A DNA stretch of 21,333 bases from CAMBDR01 sp046597185 (lineage in GTDB: Bacteria; Pseudomonadota; Gammaproteobacteria; Burkholderiales; Burkholderiaceae_D): the NCBI GenBank assembly GCA_046597185.1, contig JBKJLF010000198.1:1-21333 (forward strand), read 5' to 3'. Shown one piece after another: positions 1 to 5,852 of this stretch. The position numbers and the translations under genes are program-made. How positions within the stretch are numbered: position 1 is the first letter of the stretch; the number at the start of each line of letters is the position of its first letter. The notes below the pieces were generated by a model. It saw only the letters and a program-made list of their open reading frames with translations, made no database searches and was not told the origin of the DNA.

Positions 1-18
1 GATTATTTCATCTGCTGA
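1..18 (+). pseudogene. cas2: 3' tail of a cas2 gene cut by the window edge
   Basis: The first 18 bases read D-Y-F-I-C-stop, the C-terminal tail of the Cas2 seen at 4945-5184 and (as DYFIY) at 8020-8310. Bases 1-228 align without gaps to 5167-5394 with about nine differences, so this is the same cas2-tail/leader unit. Whether the gene is intact to the left cannot be seen. The call rests on homology within the window. Confidence 0.75.
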
Positions 19-29
19 GGCTTGGCTGT

Positions 30-228
30 GGGCTTGCTGTAAATTCAATACATCGAATAAAAACCTGCGGAATTGGCAGGGGGCTTTTCAAAAAGTGCGC
101 AGATGATTGATTTTAAAGGGAAATTCGGAAAATATTTACTGGAAATGGTAGATTTTTGTGGGAGTGTAGGTTGGTGCGCCGAAAAGCCTTTTCAAGTTAT
201 TGATTTTAAAGGTGAAAAATAGGGTAGA
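30..228 (+). promoter_or_regulatory. CRISPR leader, copy 1
   Basis: AT-rich, non-coding stretch ending exactly at the first repeat, nearly identical to three other copies in the window. It carries a direct repeat TTGATTTTAAAGG at 107-119 and 200-212. A small hairpin CCTGC-7 nt-GCAGG around 64-80 is shared by the copies and may end the upstream cas2 transcript. A possible promoter is TTGATT (107) with AATATT 18 bp further on, matching the sigma-70 pattern only moderately. Leaders of this kind drive array transcription and position Cas1-Cas2 integration; that role is inferred from position. Confidence 0.85.
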
Positions 229-336
229 GTTTTGAATTGTCGGTCAGCATGACGGCATTGAGACCAAGGAAGCGCGCGATCTTGCAATTGCGATCTGAGC
301 GTTTTGAATTGTCGGTCAGCATGACGGCATTGAGAC
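229..336 (+). CRISPR. CRISPR array 1 (2 repeats, 1 spacer)
   Basis: Two perfect 36-bp repeats at 229-264 and 301-336 flank a 36-bp spacer (265-300). The repeat begins GTTTTGAATTG and ends ATTGAGAC, an 8-nt ending like the 5' crRNA handle of type III systems. Both copies have the GTCGG form. The adjoining leader fixes the direction of transcription as plus. This is the shortest of the four arrays, so it is either young or has lost spacers by deletion. Confidence 0.97.
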
Positions 337-441
337 ATAGTACGGCGGCTGCTGGGCTGATGTGATGGTGGCAGAACCATCCTGTTGCCAAGGTAAGCAA
401 CTATTGGATATGAAGTAAAAATTTGAAAATTGGGAGTGTTA

Positions 442-915
442 ATGGGAAAGGCGAGTAAAAAGGCCAAGCCATCTGTGAGAAAGGCATTCACGAATAAAGC
501 AGTGGCTGCAATGCAAAAAATCGCAGGAGGCGAGGTTCAACTGAGCACCAGTCCGTCGCAGGCAGGGAAGATTTCCGATGCATTGCAAACGCTGCTGGCA
601 ATGGAGGTGGAAGATGATTGGCCGCTGGCTAACCTCCAGAGCGCACTTGGCTTGGTCGTCCTTGCATGGAATATCAGTTTGCATGATGCCGAACAGCGTG
701 CAGAGCTTGTTCAACAATTCGTCGGCGAAAAACTCTCGCATCTTCATCCTGACATTCTATCGGATCTGATTGGTAATCTGAAAAGAATAATTTTGATCAA
801 GGAAGCCTTGTTTCCGGATGACAGGCGCACAGTGGTTTCCTATGAAGTGACGCGTAATCGATCCGGGTTTGTGTTTCAGCCGCTGCACTCAGGCCCCCGG
901 CTGATACGGGCTTGA
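442..915 (+). CDS. hypothetical protein (157 aa)
   Basis: Starts at ATG 442, five bases after a GGGAG ribosome binding site; a TTG at 430 is less likely. The first 25 residues are rich in Lys, Arg and Ala (KASKKAKPSVRK), and the rest looks helical, with a hydrophobic stretch near ALGLVVLAWNI. No family is recognised and there is no signal peptide or catalytic motif. It lies in the same direction as array 1, about 105 bp downstream, among toxin-antitoxin genes and intron debris. It could be accessory cargo; nothing in the sequence ties it to CRISPR function. The open frame and good RBS make it likely to be real. Confidence 0.6.
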   Translation: MGKASKKAKPSVRKAFTNKAVAAMQKIAGGEVQLSTSPSQAGKISDALQTLLAMEVEDDWPLANLQSALGLVVLAWNISLHDAEQRAELVQQFVGEKLSHLHPDILSDLIGNLKRIILIKEALFPDDRRTVVSYEVTRNRSGFVFQPLHSGPRLIRA

Positions 916-1199
916 CCATTTCATCATAAGTTGTTGCAACAAACCGTAATGAACGCTATCGACTTTGCTGCTGCAATCAGCGCCGCTGGCGCGGGCGGGC
1001 CAGGCTATTCAAGGCGCTGTTTAACGGTTAAGGAAACGGCGGGCCAGCCAACCGCCCTGCCTTGGATGGCCTGCGAACCTCAAGGCATCAGCACAGGTGA
1101 AGTCGTGCGTGAAAGCGTACTGGCGTTGTCCAACATGCGTGGCGTAGCGAATGAGCAGCCACCGCTGCGTGAACGACTGGCAAGCTGGCGCTGGAAATT
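916..1199. other. stretch without a recognisable gene
   Basis: Plus-strand reading is open from 931 to 1428, but its second half is antisense to the intron RT remnant at 1200-1477 and its first half resembles no family I know. No RBS stands before the start. I treat it as non-coding debris. Confidence 0.4.
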
Positions 1200-1477
1200 G
1201 CCAACCGCATCATGGGCCGACTTCCTTGGCCTAGTCTGGCCGAGCCGAAATCCATACGACGTATCGCAGAAATCAGCTTCAAAAATAGGTTCAATAATCA
1301 GCTTGGGCACCATCTGGGCTACAACAAAAACTTTTCTACCTCAATCATCGAATCTATGTCCTCGAAGCTTACCCCGTCAACGCCGGGACTACCTTTGTTG
1401 GCGCGCACAAGCCGCCAGGCAAACATGAGGTTGTGTGCCCGCCAAATCTTGTCAGGAAGAAGGGCGGATTCAAGCAT
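1200..1477 (-). pseudogene. group II intron reverse transcriptase remnant
   Basis: Read on the minus strand from 1477, the sequence gives the N-terminal intron-RT block (VRANKGSPGVDG, SFEDID), then a stop at 1319-1321. In a different frame, VVAQMVPKLIIEP, IFEADF and SYGFR then SAHDAV follow. In group II intron-encoded RTs about 50 residues normally lie between these blocks. The two pieces are therefore joined by an internal, frame-changing deletion. Homology stops at about 1200, so the catalytic YADD, maturase and endonuclease parts are gone. It cannot make an active RT. Family recognition is from the conserved motifs; the deletion is read directly. Confidence 0.85.
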
Positions 1478-1646
1478 AAAAGCGATAGGCTGGGGCTAAG
1501 CTGGCCTTAATATACAGCTTCCTCTGTAGTGTCCTGATACCATTTGCGAACGGTCTGACCCCTATTATTACTCCGGAAGCCAAGGTTGGGTGCGGTTTTG
1601 GATTTGCAATTAAGGTAATTGATAGCAAGCGGCTTGAATATCGTCG

Positions 1647-1955
1647 TTATCGATAATATTGGTGAATTTTTTTCGGCGGCCATTGCTGCGAACTATGCAA
1701 TAGTTGCAAAACTTCAATTCGCTTCGCCCGTGGGCGAATTCGATATATCACAATAAATGGTGTATGCACAATGACTAACTCACGCGTACCAATCATACGC
1801 CCAATGCGCCCCAATTCTGGGTATTCGCGTAGTCTTTGCACTTGGGTTTCGATAAATTCATCTTGCCGAATGGCAGCTCGTGGGTTGTCGTGCTCAATGT
1901 ACTCGATTTGTTCCATTCGAGCAGCAATTGCCGCAGGTAGCCAGACTAACTTCAA
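1647..1955 (-). CDS. RelE/ParE family toxin
   Basis: A 102-residue protein with the ParE/RelE fold pattern: N-terminal helices (AARMEQIEYI), then RGI-type strands ending in TRELVIVHTPFIVIYRI and the C-terminal LLHSSQQWP, typical of StbE/ParE-like toxins. ParE toxins act on gyrase and RelE toxins cleave mRNA on the ribosome; which applies here cannot be told. Its ATG overlaps the stop of the upstream antitoxin by 4 bp (ATGA), so the two are translationally coupled. Length is normal for the family and the frame is intact. It probably stabilises this part of the array region. Confidence 0.85.
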   Translation of the reverse strand: MKLVWLPAAIAARMEQIEYIEHDNPRAAIRQDEFIETQVQRLREYPELGRIGRMIGTRELVIVHTPFIVIYRIRPRAKRIEVLQLLHSSQQWPPKKIHQYYR

Positions 1956-2134
1956 GCTGGGATCGCTTCAATGCGTTTGGCAATCTCAGCACGCTTTTTG
2001 GCAAAAATCGCTTGTGCCTGCTCATCGCTAACCCATTTGGTATTCGGGTCATCGGCTTGTTTTAGTGCTTGCCCCACTTGCTCCCGAAACCATTTGTCAT
2101 GGGCAATCGCTGCGGATTCGGTATGCTCGCTCAT
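1952..2134 (-). CDS. antitoxin of the RelE/ParE pair
   Basis: 60 residues starting MSEHTES at 2134, with an AAGGGG ribosome binding site just upstream; a longer start at 2197 lacks one. It contains HDKWFREQVGQAL and ends with the basic helix KKRAEIAKRIEA, like small antitoxins of the StbD/ParD type whose C-terminal half wraps the toxin. It precedes the toxin with a 4-bp overlap, the classic antitoxin-first order. Identification rests on gene order and size plus general similarity, so the family is less certain than the role. Confidence 0.8.
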   Translation of the reverse strand: MSEHTESAAIAHDKWFREQVGQALKQADDPNTKWVSDEQAQAIFAKKRAEIAKRIEAIPA

Positions 2135-2307
2135 TGGATACCCCTTAAGAGTCATGTTGATTGGCTGTATTTTAACCATTACGCCGTGATTCGTCACTAA
2201 ATAAATGCTTTTGTGTCGTATTGACTGCTGTTGCGGTAAGAAAATGATCGTGGAATAACTGAATAACTGGGGTGTGTGCCGTGAAGGCTGTTACAGCTAC
2301 AGCGTAG

Positions 2308-2412
2308 CAGCCATGGAAGAAAGTGAAGGCGAACCAAGGCGTGGCGGTTGTCGATAACGAATCGATAGCGGATTTCGAGAATAAGTTGAGCAATGGCTTG
2401 TACAAAAGCAGC
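2308..2412 (+). pseudogene. second group II intron RT fragment (N-terminal block)
   Basis: Plus-strand translation from 2311 gives WKKVKANQGVAVVDNES, IADFENKLSNGLYKS, which is the N-terminal block of a bacterial group II intron RT of another lineage than the remnant at 1200-1477. A stop lies just upstream and homology ends near 2412, so only about 35 codons survive. No intron RNA domain V was recognised nearby. It is debris and its opposite strand to the first remnant shows a separate insertion. Confidence 0.7.
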
Positions 2413-2435
2413 ACGGCAACCAGGTATCGTTATGA

Positions 2436-2585
2436 TTAGCAAGGATAGTGATTTTGTAGATTTGGGTGACATGCGGAAATGTGACCAACAAAAAATTGCA
2501 ATTCATATTCGGTGCCACCTTTCTTGCCGCAGTTGAATTGCTTGCCGCAGGTCAGGCACTGGTTGGGATTAGTTGATTTGGCCAT
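2436..2585 (-). CDS. small cysteine-rich protein, possibly CWC-like
   Basis: ATG at 2585 opens a 49-codon frame beginning MAKSTNPNQCLTCGKQFNCG. The CxxCGxxFxCG start resembles cysteine-rich CWC family proteins, small zinc-binding proteins of unknown function, but the expected Cys-Trp-Cys end is missing; the C-terminal half may be out of frame. The start sits close to the start of the divergent RelE-like frame. Weak call: it may be a broken gene. Confidence 0.35.
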   Translation of the reverse strand: MAKSTNPNQCLTCGKQFNCGKKGGTEYELQFFVGHISACHPNLQNHYPC

Positions 2586-2903
2586 GCGGAAGTACGACAT
2601 AAATATGCCCTGTGTTACCGTTCAAACGCTTTCAACCCGGCAGTTGAGCAGGATTTGCGCAGCCTTGGCCGTGCCGAAGCCAGAATGATTTTGAAGGTCA
2701 TCGAAGAACGCATCGTTCATGGCGAACCGGATAAACTGGGCAAATCGCTCACGGGCGCACTGGCCGGGTGTCGGCGCATTGGCAGCGGACAGACCAGAAT
2801 TGTCTACCGGGTAGATGGTGAGCGCATTTCGGGCTTGATTATCGCCGTGGGCATGCGGCAGGATAACGAAATGTATGATGCCGCATCGGGGCGGGTAGCT
2901 TGA
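2577..2903 (+). pseudogene. orphan RelE/ParE-like toxin with unclear start
   Basis: The frame is open from 2577 and encodes FNPAVEQDLRSLG, an AEARMILKVIEERI helix, DKLGKSLTGALAGCRRIGSG, then QTRIVYRVDGERISGLIIAVG and a short tail. This is the layout of a RelE/ParE toxin with its closing basic strand. The expected N-terminal strand reads KYALCYRSNAFNP, but no ATG or GTG stands before it; the only start is TTG 2655, which would remove the first strand. No antitoxin gene is adjacent. I therefore call a decayed toxin, though an intact one with a rare start remains possible. Confidence 0.6.
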
Positions 2904-2925
2904 TGCTGGATCAACACCGCCGCAG

Positions 2926-2961
2926 CCGGGAGCCGCATGATTCCAGCACCAGGCGTTGTTC
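2926..2961 (-). pseudogene. scrap of a vapB-vapC junction
   Basis: These 36 bases match 9324-9359, the junction of the vapB stop and vapC start, at 34 positions. On the minus strand they read EQRLVLE (the end of VapB) and run on out of frame. It is a fragment of a duplicated or deleted vapBC cassette lying just before the cas2-tail remnant of array 2. Confidence 0.75.
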
Positions 2962-2970
2962 CATTATTTG

Positions 2971-3000
2971 AGGCCGAAGCGAATTAGTTGATCTTTTGCG
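2971..3000 (+). pseudogene. cas2: decayed cas2 3' tail before leader 2
   Basis: The stretch aligns with 5157-5188 (the end of the truncated cas2). It keeps the PEADYFI region as a mutated EAEAN followed by an early stop. It shows that leader 2 was also once preceded by cas2. Confidence 0.6.
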
Positions 3001-3011
3001 TTGGGGGCAGC

Positions 3012-3209
3012 GGGCTTGCTGTAAATTTAATACATTGCATAAAAACCTGCGGAATTGGCAGGGATTTTTCAAAAAGTGCGCAGATGATTGATTTTAAAGG
3101 GAAATTCGGAAAATATTTACTGTGGATGGTAGATTTTGGTGGAAGTGTAGGTTGGTGCGCCGAAAAGCCTTTTCAAGTTGTTGATTTTAAAGGTGAAAAA
3201 TAGGGTAGA
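3012..3209 (+). promoter_or_regulatory. CRISPR leader, copy 2
   Basis: Starts at the shared GGGCTTGCTG and ends at the first repeat of array 2. It keeps the CCTGC/GCAGG hairpin and both TTGATTTTAAAGG direct repeats. It is one base shorter than copies 1 and 3, and TGGATGG replaces GAAATGG in the middle. It presumably drives the longest array in the window. Confidence 0.85.
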
Positions 3210-3599
3210 GTTTTGAATTGTCGGTCAGCATGACGGCATTGAGACTCTAATTGCTGTCTTCAAATTCCCTATTTTGGTTTTGAATTGTCGGTCAGCATGA
3301 CGGCATTGAGACATCCTGGTACAAATTTTCTTCCGGAGTTAATTCTAAAGTTTTGAATTGTCGGTCAGCATGACGGCATTGAGACATCGGAAACGTTTTC
3401 AGCTTCAAAACATACCCAGTTTTGAATTGCCGGTCAGCATGACGGCATTGAGACGCGTAACGCGGCTTGGTTAGCGCTGGCGCTGAGCCGTTTTGAATTG
3501 CCGGTCAGCATGACGGCATTGAGACATCATAGATATTTCCTTGTGTCAAAAAAAGGATTGAAAGTTTTGAATTGCCAGTCAGCATGACGGCATTGAGAC
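3210..3599 (+). CRISPR. CRISPR array 2 (6 repeats, 5 spacers)
   Basis: Repeats at 3210-3245, 3277-3312, 3350-3385, 3419-3454, 3490-3525 and 3564-3599, with spacers of 31, 37, 33, 35 and 38 bp. The first three repeats carry GTCGG and the last three GCCGG; the final one also has GCCAG. Both forms keep the internal stem because a G-U pair replaces a G-C pair. Variable spacer lengths and the ATTGAGAC ending fit a type III system. This is the largest and best preserved array here. Confidence 0.98.
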
Positions 3600-3751
3600 A
3601 GAAAAACAGCGAAAAAGAGCACGAGCTCATCCAATTCTGTTTTTGTGATATGATCGTCAATGATTAATTCGCGCGGCATCACATTTGCATAATTTCCGTA
3701 GTAAAATTTTTATTGCTAATTTACTTCATAATACCTATATCAACTATTCCA
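3600..3751. other. AT-rich gap between array 2 and the toxin gene
   Basis: No open frame or further repeat is seen. It probably carries the promoter of the Tse2-like gene, but no convincing -35/-10 pair or ribosome binding site stands out. Confidence 0.3.
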
Positions 3752-4249
3752 ATGTCTGATCACTTAAAACAAATGTATGCCCAAGCAGGGAAAAGCGATG
3801 CTTTTTTCGAGGAAACAACACCGGTTGACCTTTGGCGCGCACAGAGCAAACCCGATTTCAAAAAAGAAGTGTTCATCATGCAGCCACATCCAGGCTACAT
3901 CAAAAAAGACGAAAATGGCCAAATCACAAAGGAGCGCCCACCGGATGTAAAAATCGTCGAACGAGATGGGCGCTTGATCGTTCTGGGTTGTCGATGCATT
4001 GTCGGTCACTTTCGTGGCGTTTCTCTATTCGATGCCGAGGTTACGTGGTTAGGTGCCAATTGGCTTAACTATCGCATTCCTGCTGGCACGCCAATCCCGC
4101 CAAGTTTGATGGTCACCCGCGACAATTACAACCGGGGCTTTCGTTCAACCCATTACACATTGGGGCCGAAAGATGACATGCCATTGGATTTGTTTATCCA
4201 GACTATGACGGCTGTTGCAAAATATGCAGTTTTGGTGGAAAGAAAGTAG
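3752..4249 (+). CDS. Tse2-like ADP-ribosyltransferase toxin
   Basis: 165 residues from ATG 3752 (MSDHLKQMYAQ); a longer TTG start at 3713 would add a hydrophobic stretch. The C-terminal half, with GVSLFDAE, then YRIPAGTPIPPSLMVTRDNY and THYTLGPKDDMPLDLF, matches my recollection of the Tse2 family (ADPRTs_Tse2), the ADP-ribosyltransferase-fold toxins first known as type VI secretion effectors and also found as toxin-antitoxin modules. The partner gene starts 7 bp downstream. No secretion genes are nearby, so I infer an intracellular toxin-antitoxin pair rather than a secreted effector. No clear Shine-Dalgarno sequence precedes the start, which would keep expression low. Confidence 0.7.
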   Translation: MSDHLKQMYAQAGKSDAFFEETTPVDLWRAQSKPDFKKEVFIMQPHPGYIKKDENGQITKERPPDVKIVERDGRLIVLGCRCIVGHFRGVSLFDAEVTWLGANWLNYRIPAGTPIPPSLMVTRDNYNRGFRSTHYTLGPKDDMPLDLFIQTMTAVAKYAVLVERK

Positions 4250-4256
4250 GCCCGAA

Positions 4257-4529
4257 ATGACCCATCTTGAACAATTAAACATGACGCTGTTGATCGCCAA
4301 CTTGCGCGCATTAACCCACGAGATTGCCCGTGCGCAAACAGCGCAGGAACAACTTGATCCCGAGGATGACAAGGTTACCGAAATTGGGCTGTATTTACAG
4401 GATTTGTTGATGACGCAATCGGTCATGGCCGACGAATATGAATCACGCAGAACCGCCGACGGCGATGCTGCCGACTTTACCGAGGTTGATGTGTTGTTAG
4501 TGCATTTTGGTGCGGAGAAATTTGTTTGA
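4257..4529 (+). CDS. Tsi2-like antitoxin/immunity protein
   Basis: 90 residues starting MTHLEQLNMTLLIANL, mostly helical and acidic (EEQ/DPEDDK, DEYES). It begins 7 bp after the toxin stop, so the toxin comes first, as in tse2-tsi2. Its TLLIANLRALTHEIARAQ and YLQDLLMTQSVMADEYE helices resemble the small dimeric helical Tsi2 that blocks Tse2. Sequence similarity is loose and the call leans on position, size and charge. Confidence 0.6.
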   Translation: MTHLEQLNMTLLIANLRALTHEIARAQTAQEQLDPEDDKVTEIGLYLQDLLMTQSVMADEYESRRTADGDAADFTEVDVLLVHFGAEKFV

Positions 4530-4675
4530 ACTGTGCGATTGGAAGTGGAACATGGACTGGCCACGGACTGAGGTACCAAAAAGCCCAATGCTTTTGCCGC
4601 CGCATCTTGCGGGCCGACCTCGCGGGGCAGGGGTTCCAGTTGATTTGCCATCGTGTCATTCAATTTACTTTTCAT
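4530..4675 (-). pseudogene. possible truncated ORF after the small antitoxin-like gene
   Basis: ATG 4675 overlaps the end of the gene at 4665-4865 (GATGAAAAGTAA) and reads MKSKLNDTMANQLEPLPREV, then KALGFLVPQ. The frame then runs into the antisense of the Tsi2-like gene, so the true gene was probably cut near 4530-4560 when that module arrived. Product unknown. Confidence 0.3.
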
Positions 4676-4865
4676 CGTCCACTTCCGCCAGAATTTTGGC
4701 CATGTCAGCGCCAGATACCAGGCAGTCCGGTTCTTCGCCCGCAATTTGCCGATACAATTTCCGCTCCTCCTGCAAGCGCTTTTCAATTTCCGCCATGGTC
4801 CAGCCAGTTTGCTTGCGCCGTTTTTTGCGCGCCTGTTCGATGGGGGTGATGTTTGATTCGCTCAT
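4665..4865 (-). CDS. small hypothetical protein, antitoxin-like
   Basis: 66 residues from ATG 4865 with a strong TAAGGAGG ribosome binding site. It is highly charged: basic ARKKRRKQTGW, a helix MAEIEKRLQEERKLYRQI, then an acidic end AKILAEVDDEK. The size, charge pattern and overlap with a following frame suggest the first gene of a toxin-antitoxin pair whose second gene is broken, but no family is recognised. It sits between the Tse2-like pair and the truncated cas2. Confidence 0.55.
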   Translation of the reverse strand: MSESNITPIEQARKKRRKQTGWTMAEIEKRLQEERKLYRQIAGEEPDCLVSGADMAKILAEVDDEK

Positions 4866-4944
4866 GCAACCTCCTTAAACATGTAATCTTGCTTGGCAAT
4901 GTAGTGTAACCGAAGCGCCGGTAGTAATCCCGAACCGTTTTATT

Positions 4945-5184
4945 GATCGGGTGCATGAGCGGATCGCACGCCTTTTGCATGGGTATGGCGAGCGTGTGCT
5001 GGAAAGCGGGTTTGAATGTCGGATGGATAACGCCACGCTGAGGCAATTGCAGGTTCGGCTGGCAAAACTGGTTGATGCTGAAGACAAGCTGGCATACTGG
5101 CAAATTTGCGGCATTGACTTTACAGATCGTTTCAGCCAGGGCAAGCAAATAATGGCGCCGGAAGCGGATTATTTCATCTGCTGA
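4945..5184 (+). pseudogene. cas2: 5'-truncated cas2 pseudogene
   Basis: From 4957 the translation ERIARLLHGYGERVLES, KLVDAEDKLAYWQICG, SQGKQIMAPEADYFIC follows the intact Cas2 at 8020-8310 residue by residue over about 75 positions, with roughly three quarters identical. The first 20 residues, including the YDIA strand with the metal-binding Asp, are missing or unrecognisable. There is no start or RBS; the ATG at 4954 would give a protein without that strand. Divergence of the two copies shows an old duplication. It leads straight into leader 3. Confidence 0.85.
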
Positions 5185-5195
5185 GGCTTGGCTGT

Positions 5196-5394
5196 GGGCT
5201 TGCTGTAAATTCAATACATTGCATAAAAACCTGCGGAATTGGCAGGGGACTTTTCAAAAAGTGCGCAGATGATTGATTTTAAAGGGAAATTCGGAAAAAA
5301 TTTACTGGAAATGGTAGATTTTGGTGGGAGTGTAGGTTGGCGCGCCGAAAAGCCTTTTCAAGGTGTTGATTTTAAAGGTGAAAAATAGGGTAGA
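5196..5394 (+). promoter_or_regulatory. CRISPR leader, copy 3
   Basis: 199 bp with the same features as copy 1, from which it differs at about nine positions without gaps. The hairpin and both TTGATTTTAAAGG copies are kept. It ends at the first repeat of array 3. Confidence 0.87.
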
Positions 5395-5700
5395 GTTTTG
5401 AATTGCCGGTCAGCATGACGGCATTGAGACGAAGATTTGTTTTTGACATGGCAAAGTTGCTCGTTTTGAATTGCCGGTCAGCATGACGGCATTGAGACCC
5501 CGCAATTCGCGTTCTACCCGGTTTGCTCGTACGTTTTGAATTGCCGGTCAGCATGACGGCATTGAGACACTCAAGCATGAGCGCCCTACTACTTGAGTCT
5601 CAGTTTTGAATTGCCGGTCAGCATGACGGCATTGAGACCCCGATATCCGCCTGAAGATGGTAACAGAGTTCGTTTTGAATTGCCGGTCAGCATGACGGCA
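5395..5700 (+). CRISPR. CRISPR array 3 (4 full repeats, 4 spacers, truncated last repeat)
   Basis: Repeats at 5395-5430, 5463-5498, 5533-5568 and 5603-5638 are all of the GCCGG form; spacers are 32, 34, 34 and 33 bp. A fifth repeat at 5672 matches for 29 bases, then the sequence changes to ACCCATCCCC, losing the ATTGAGAC handle. The array ends about 150 bp before rt-cas1 and points toward it. Confidence 0.97.
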
Positions 5701-5852
5701 ACCCATCCCCCCAATCCCAACCCAATCAGGTGGTACTTCCCCACCCGAAAAACCGCAACATCCCGCGTGCTGCACGTCTACACTACAGACATGCTGGATT
5801 GCAATCTGGCAATCCTCCTCAATTCTCCATCTCGCTTGACAAGGAGTCTGCC

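Noticed and set aside
192..491. minus-strand frame over array 1
   Set aside because: It consists of translated CRISPR repeats, not a repeat protein.
931..1428. 165-codon plus-strand frame
   Set aside because: Its second half is antisense to an intron RT remnant, and the first half has no RBS or known family.
4783..5214. minus-strand frame with HPINKTVRDYYRRFGYTTLP
   Set aside because: Mostly antisense to the cas2 pseudogene; no family recognised and no start with RBS.
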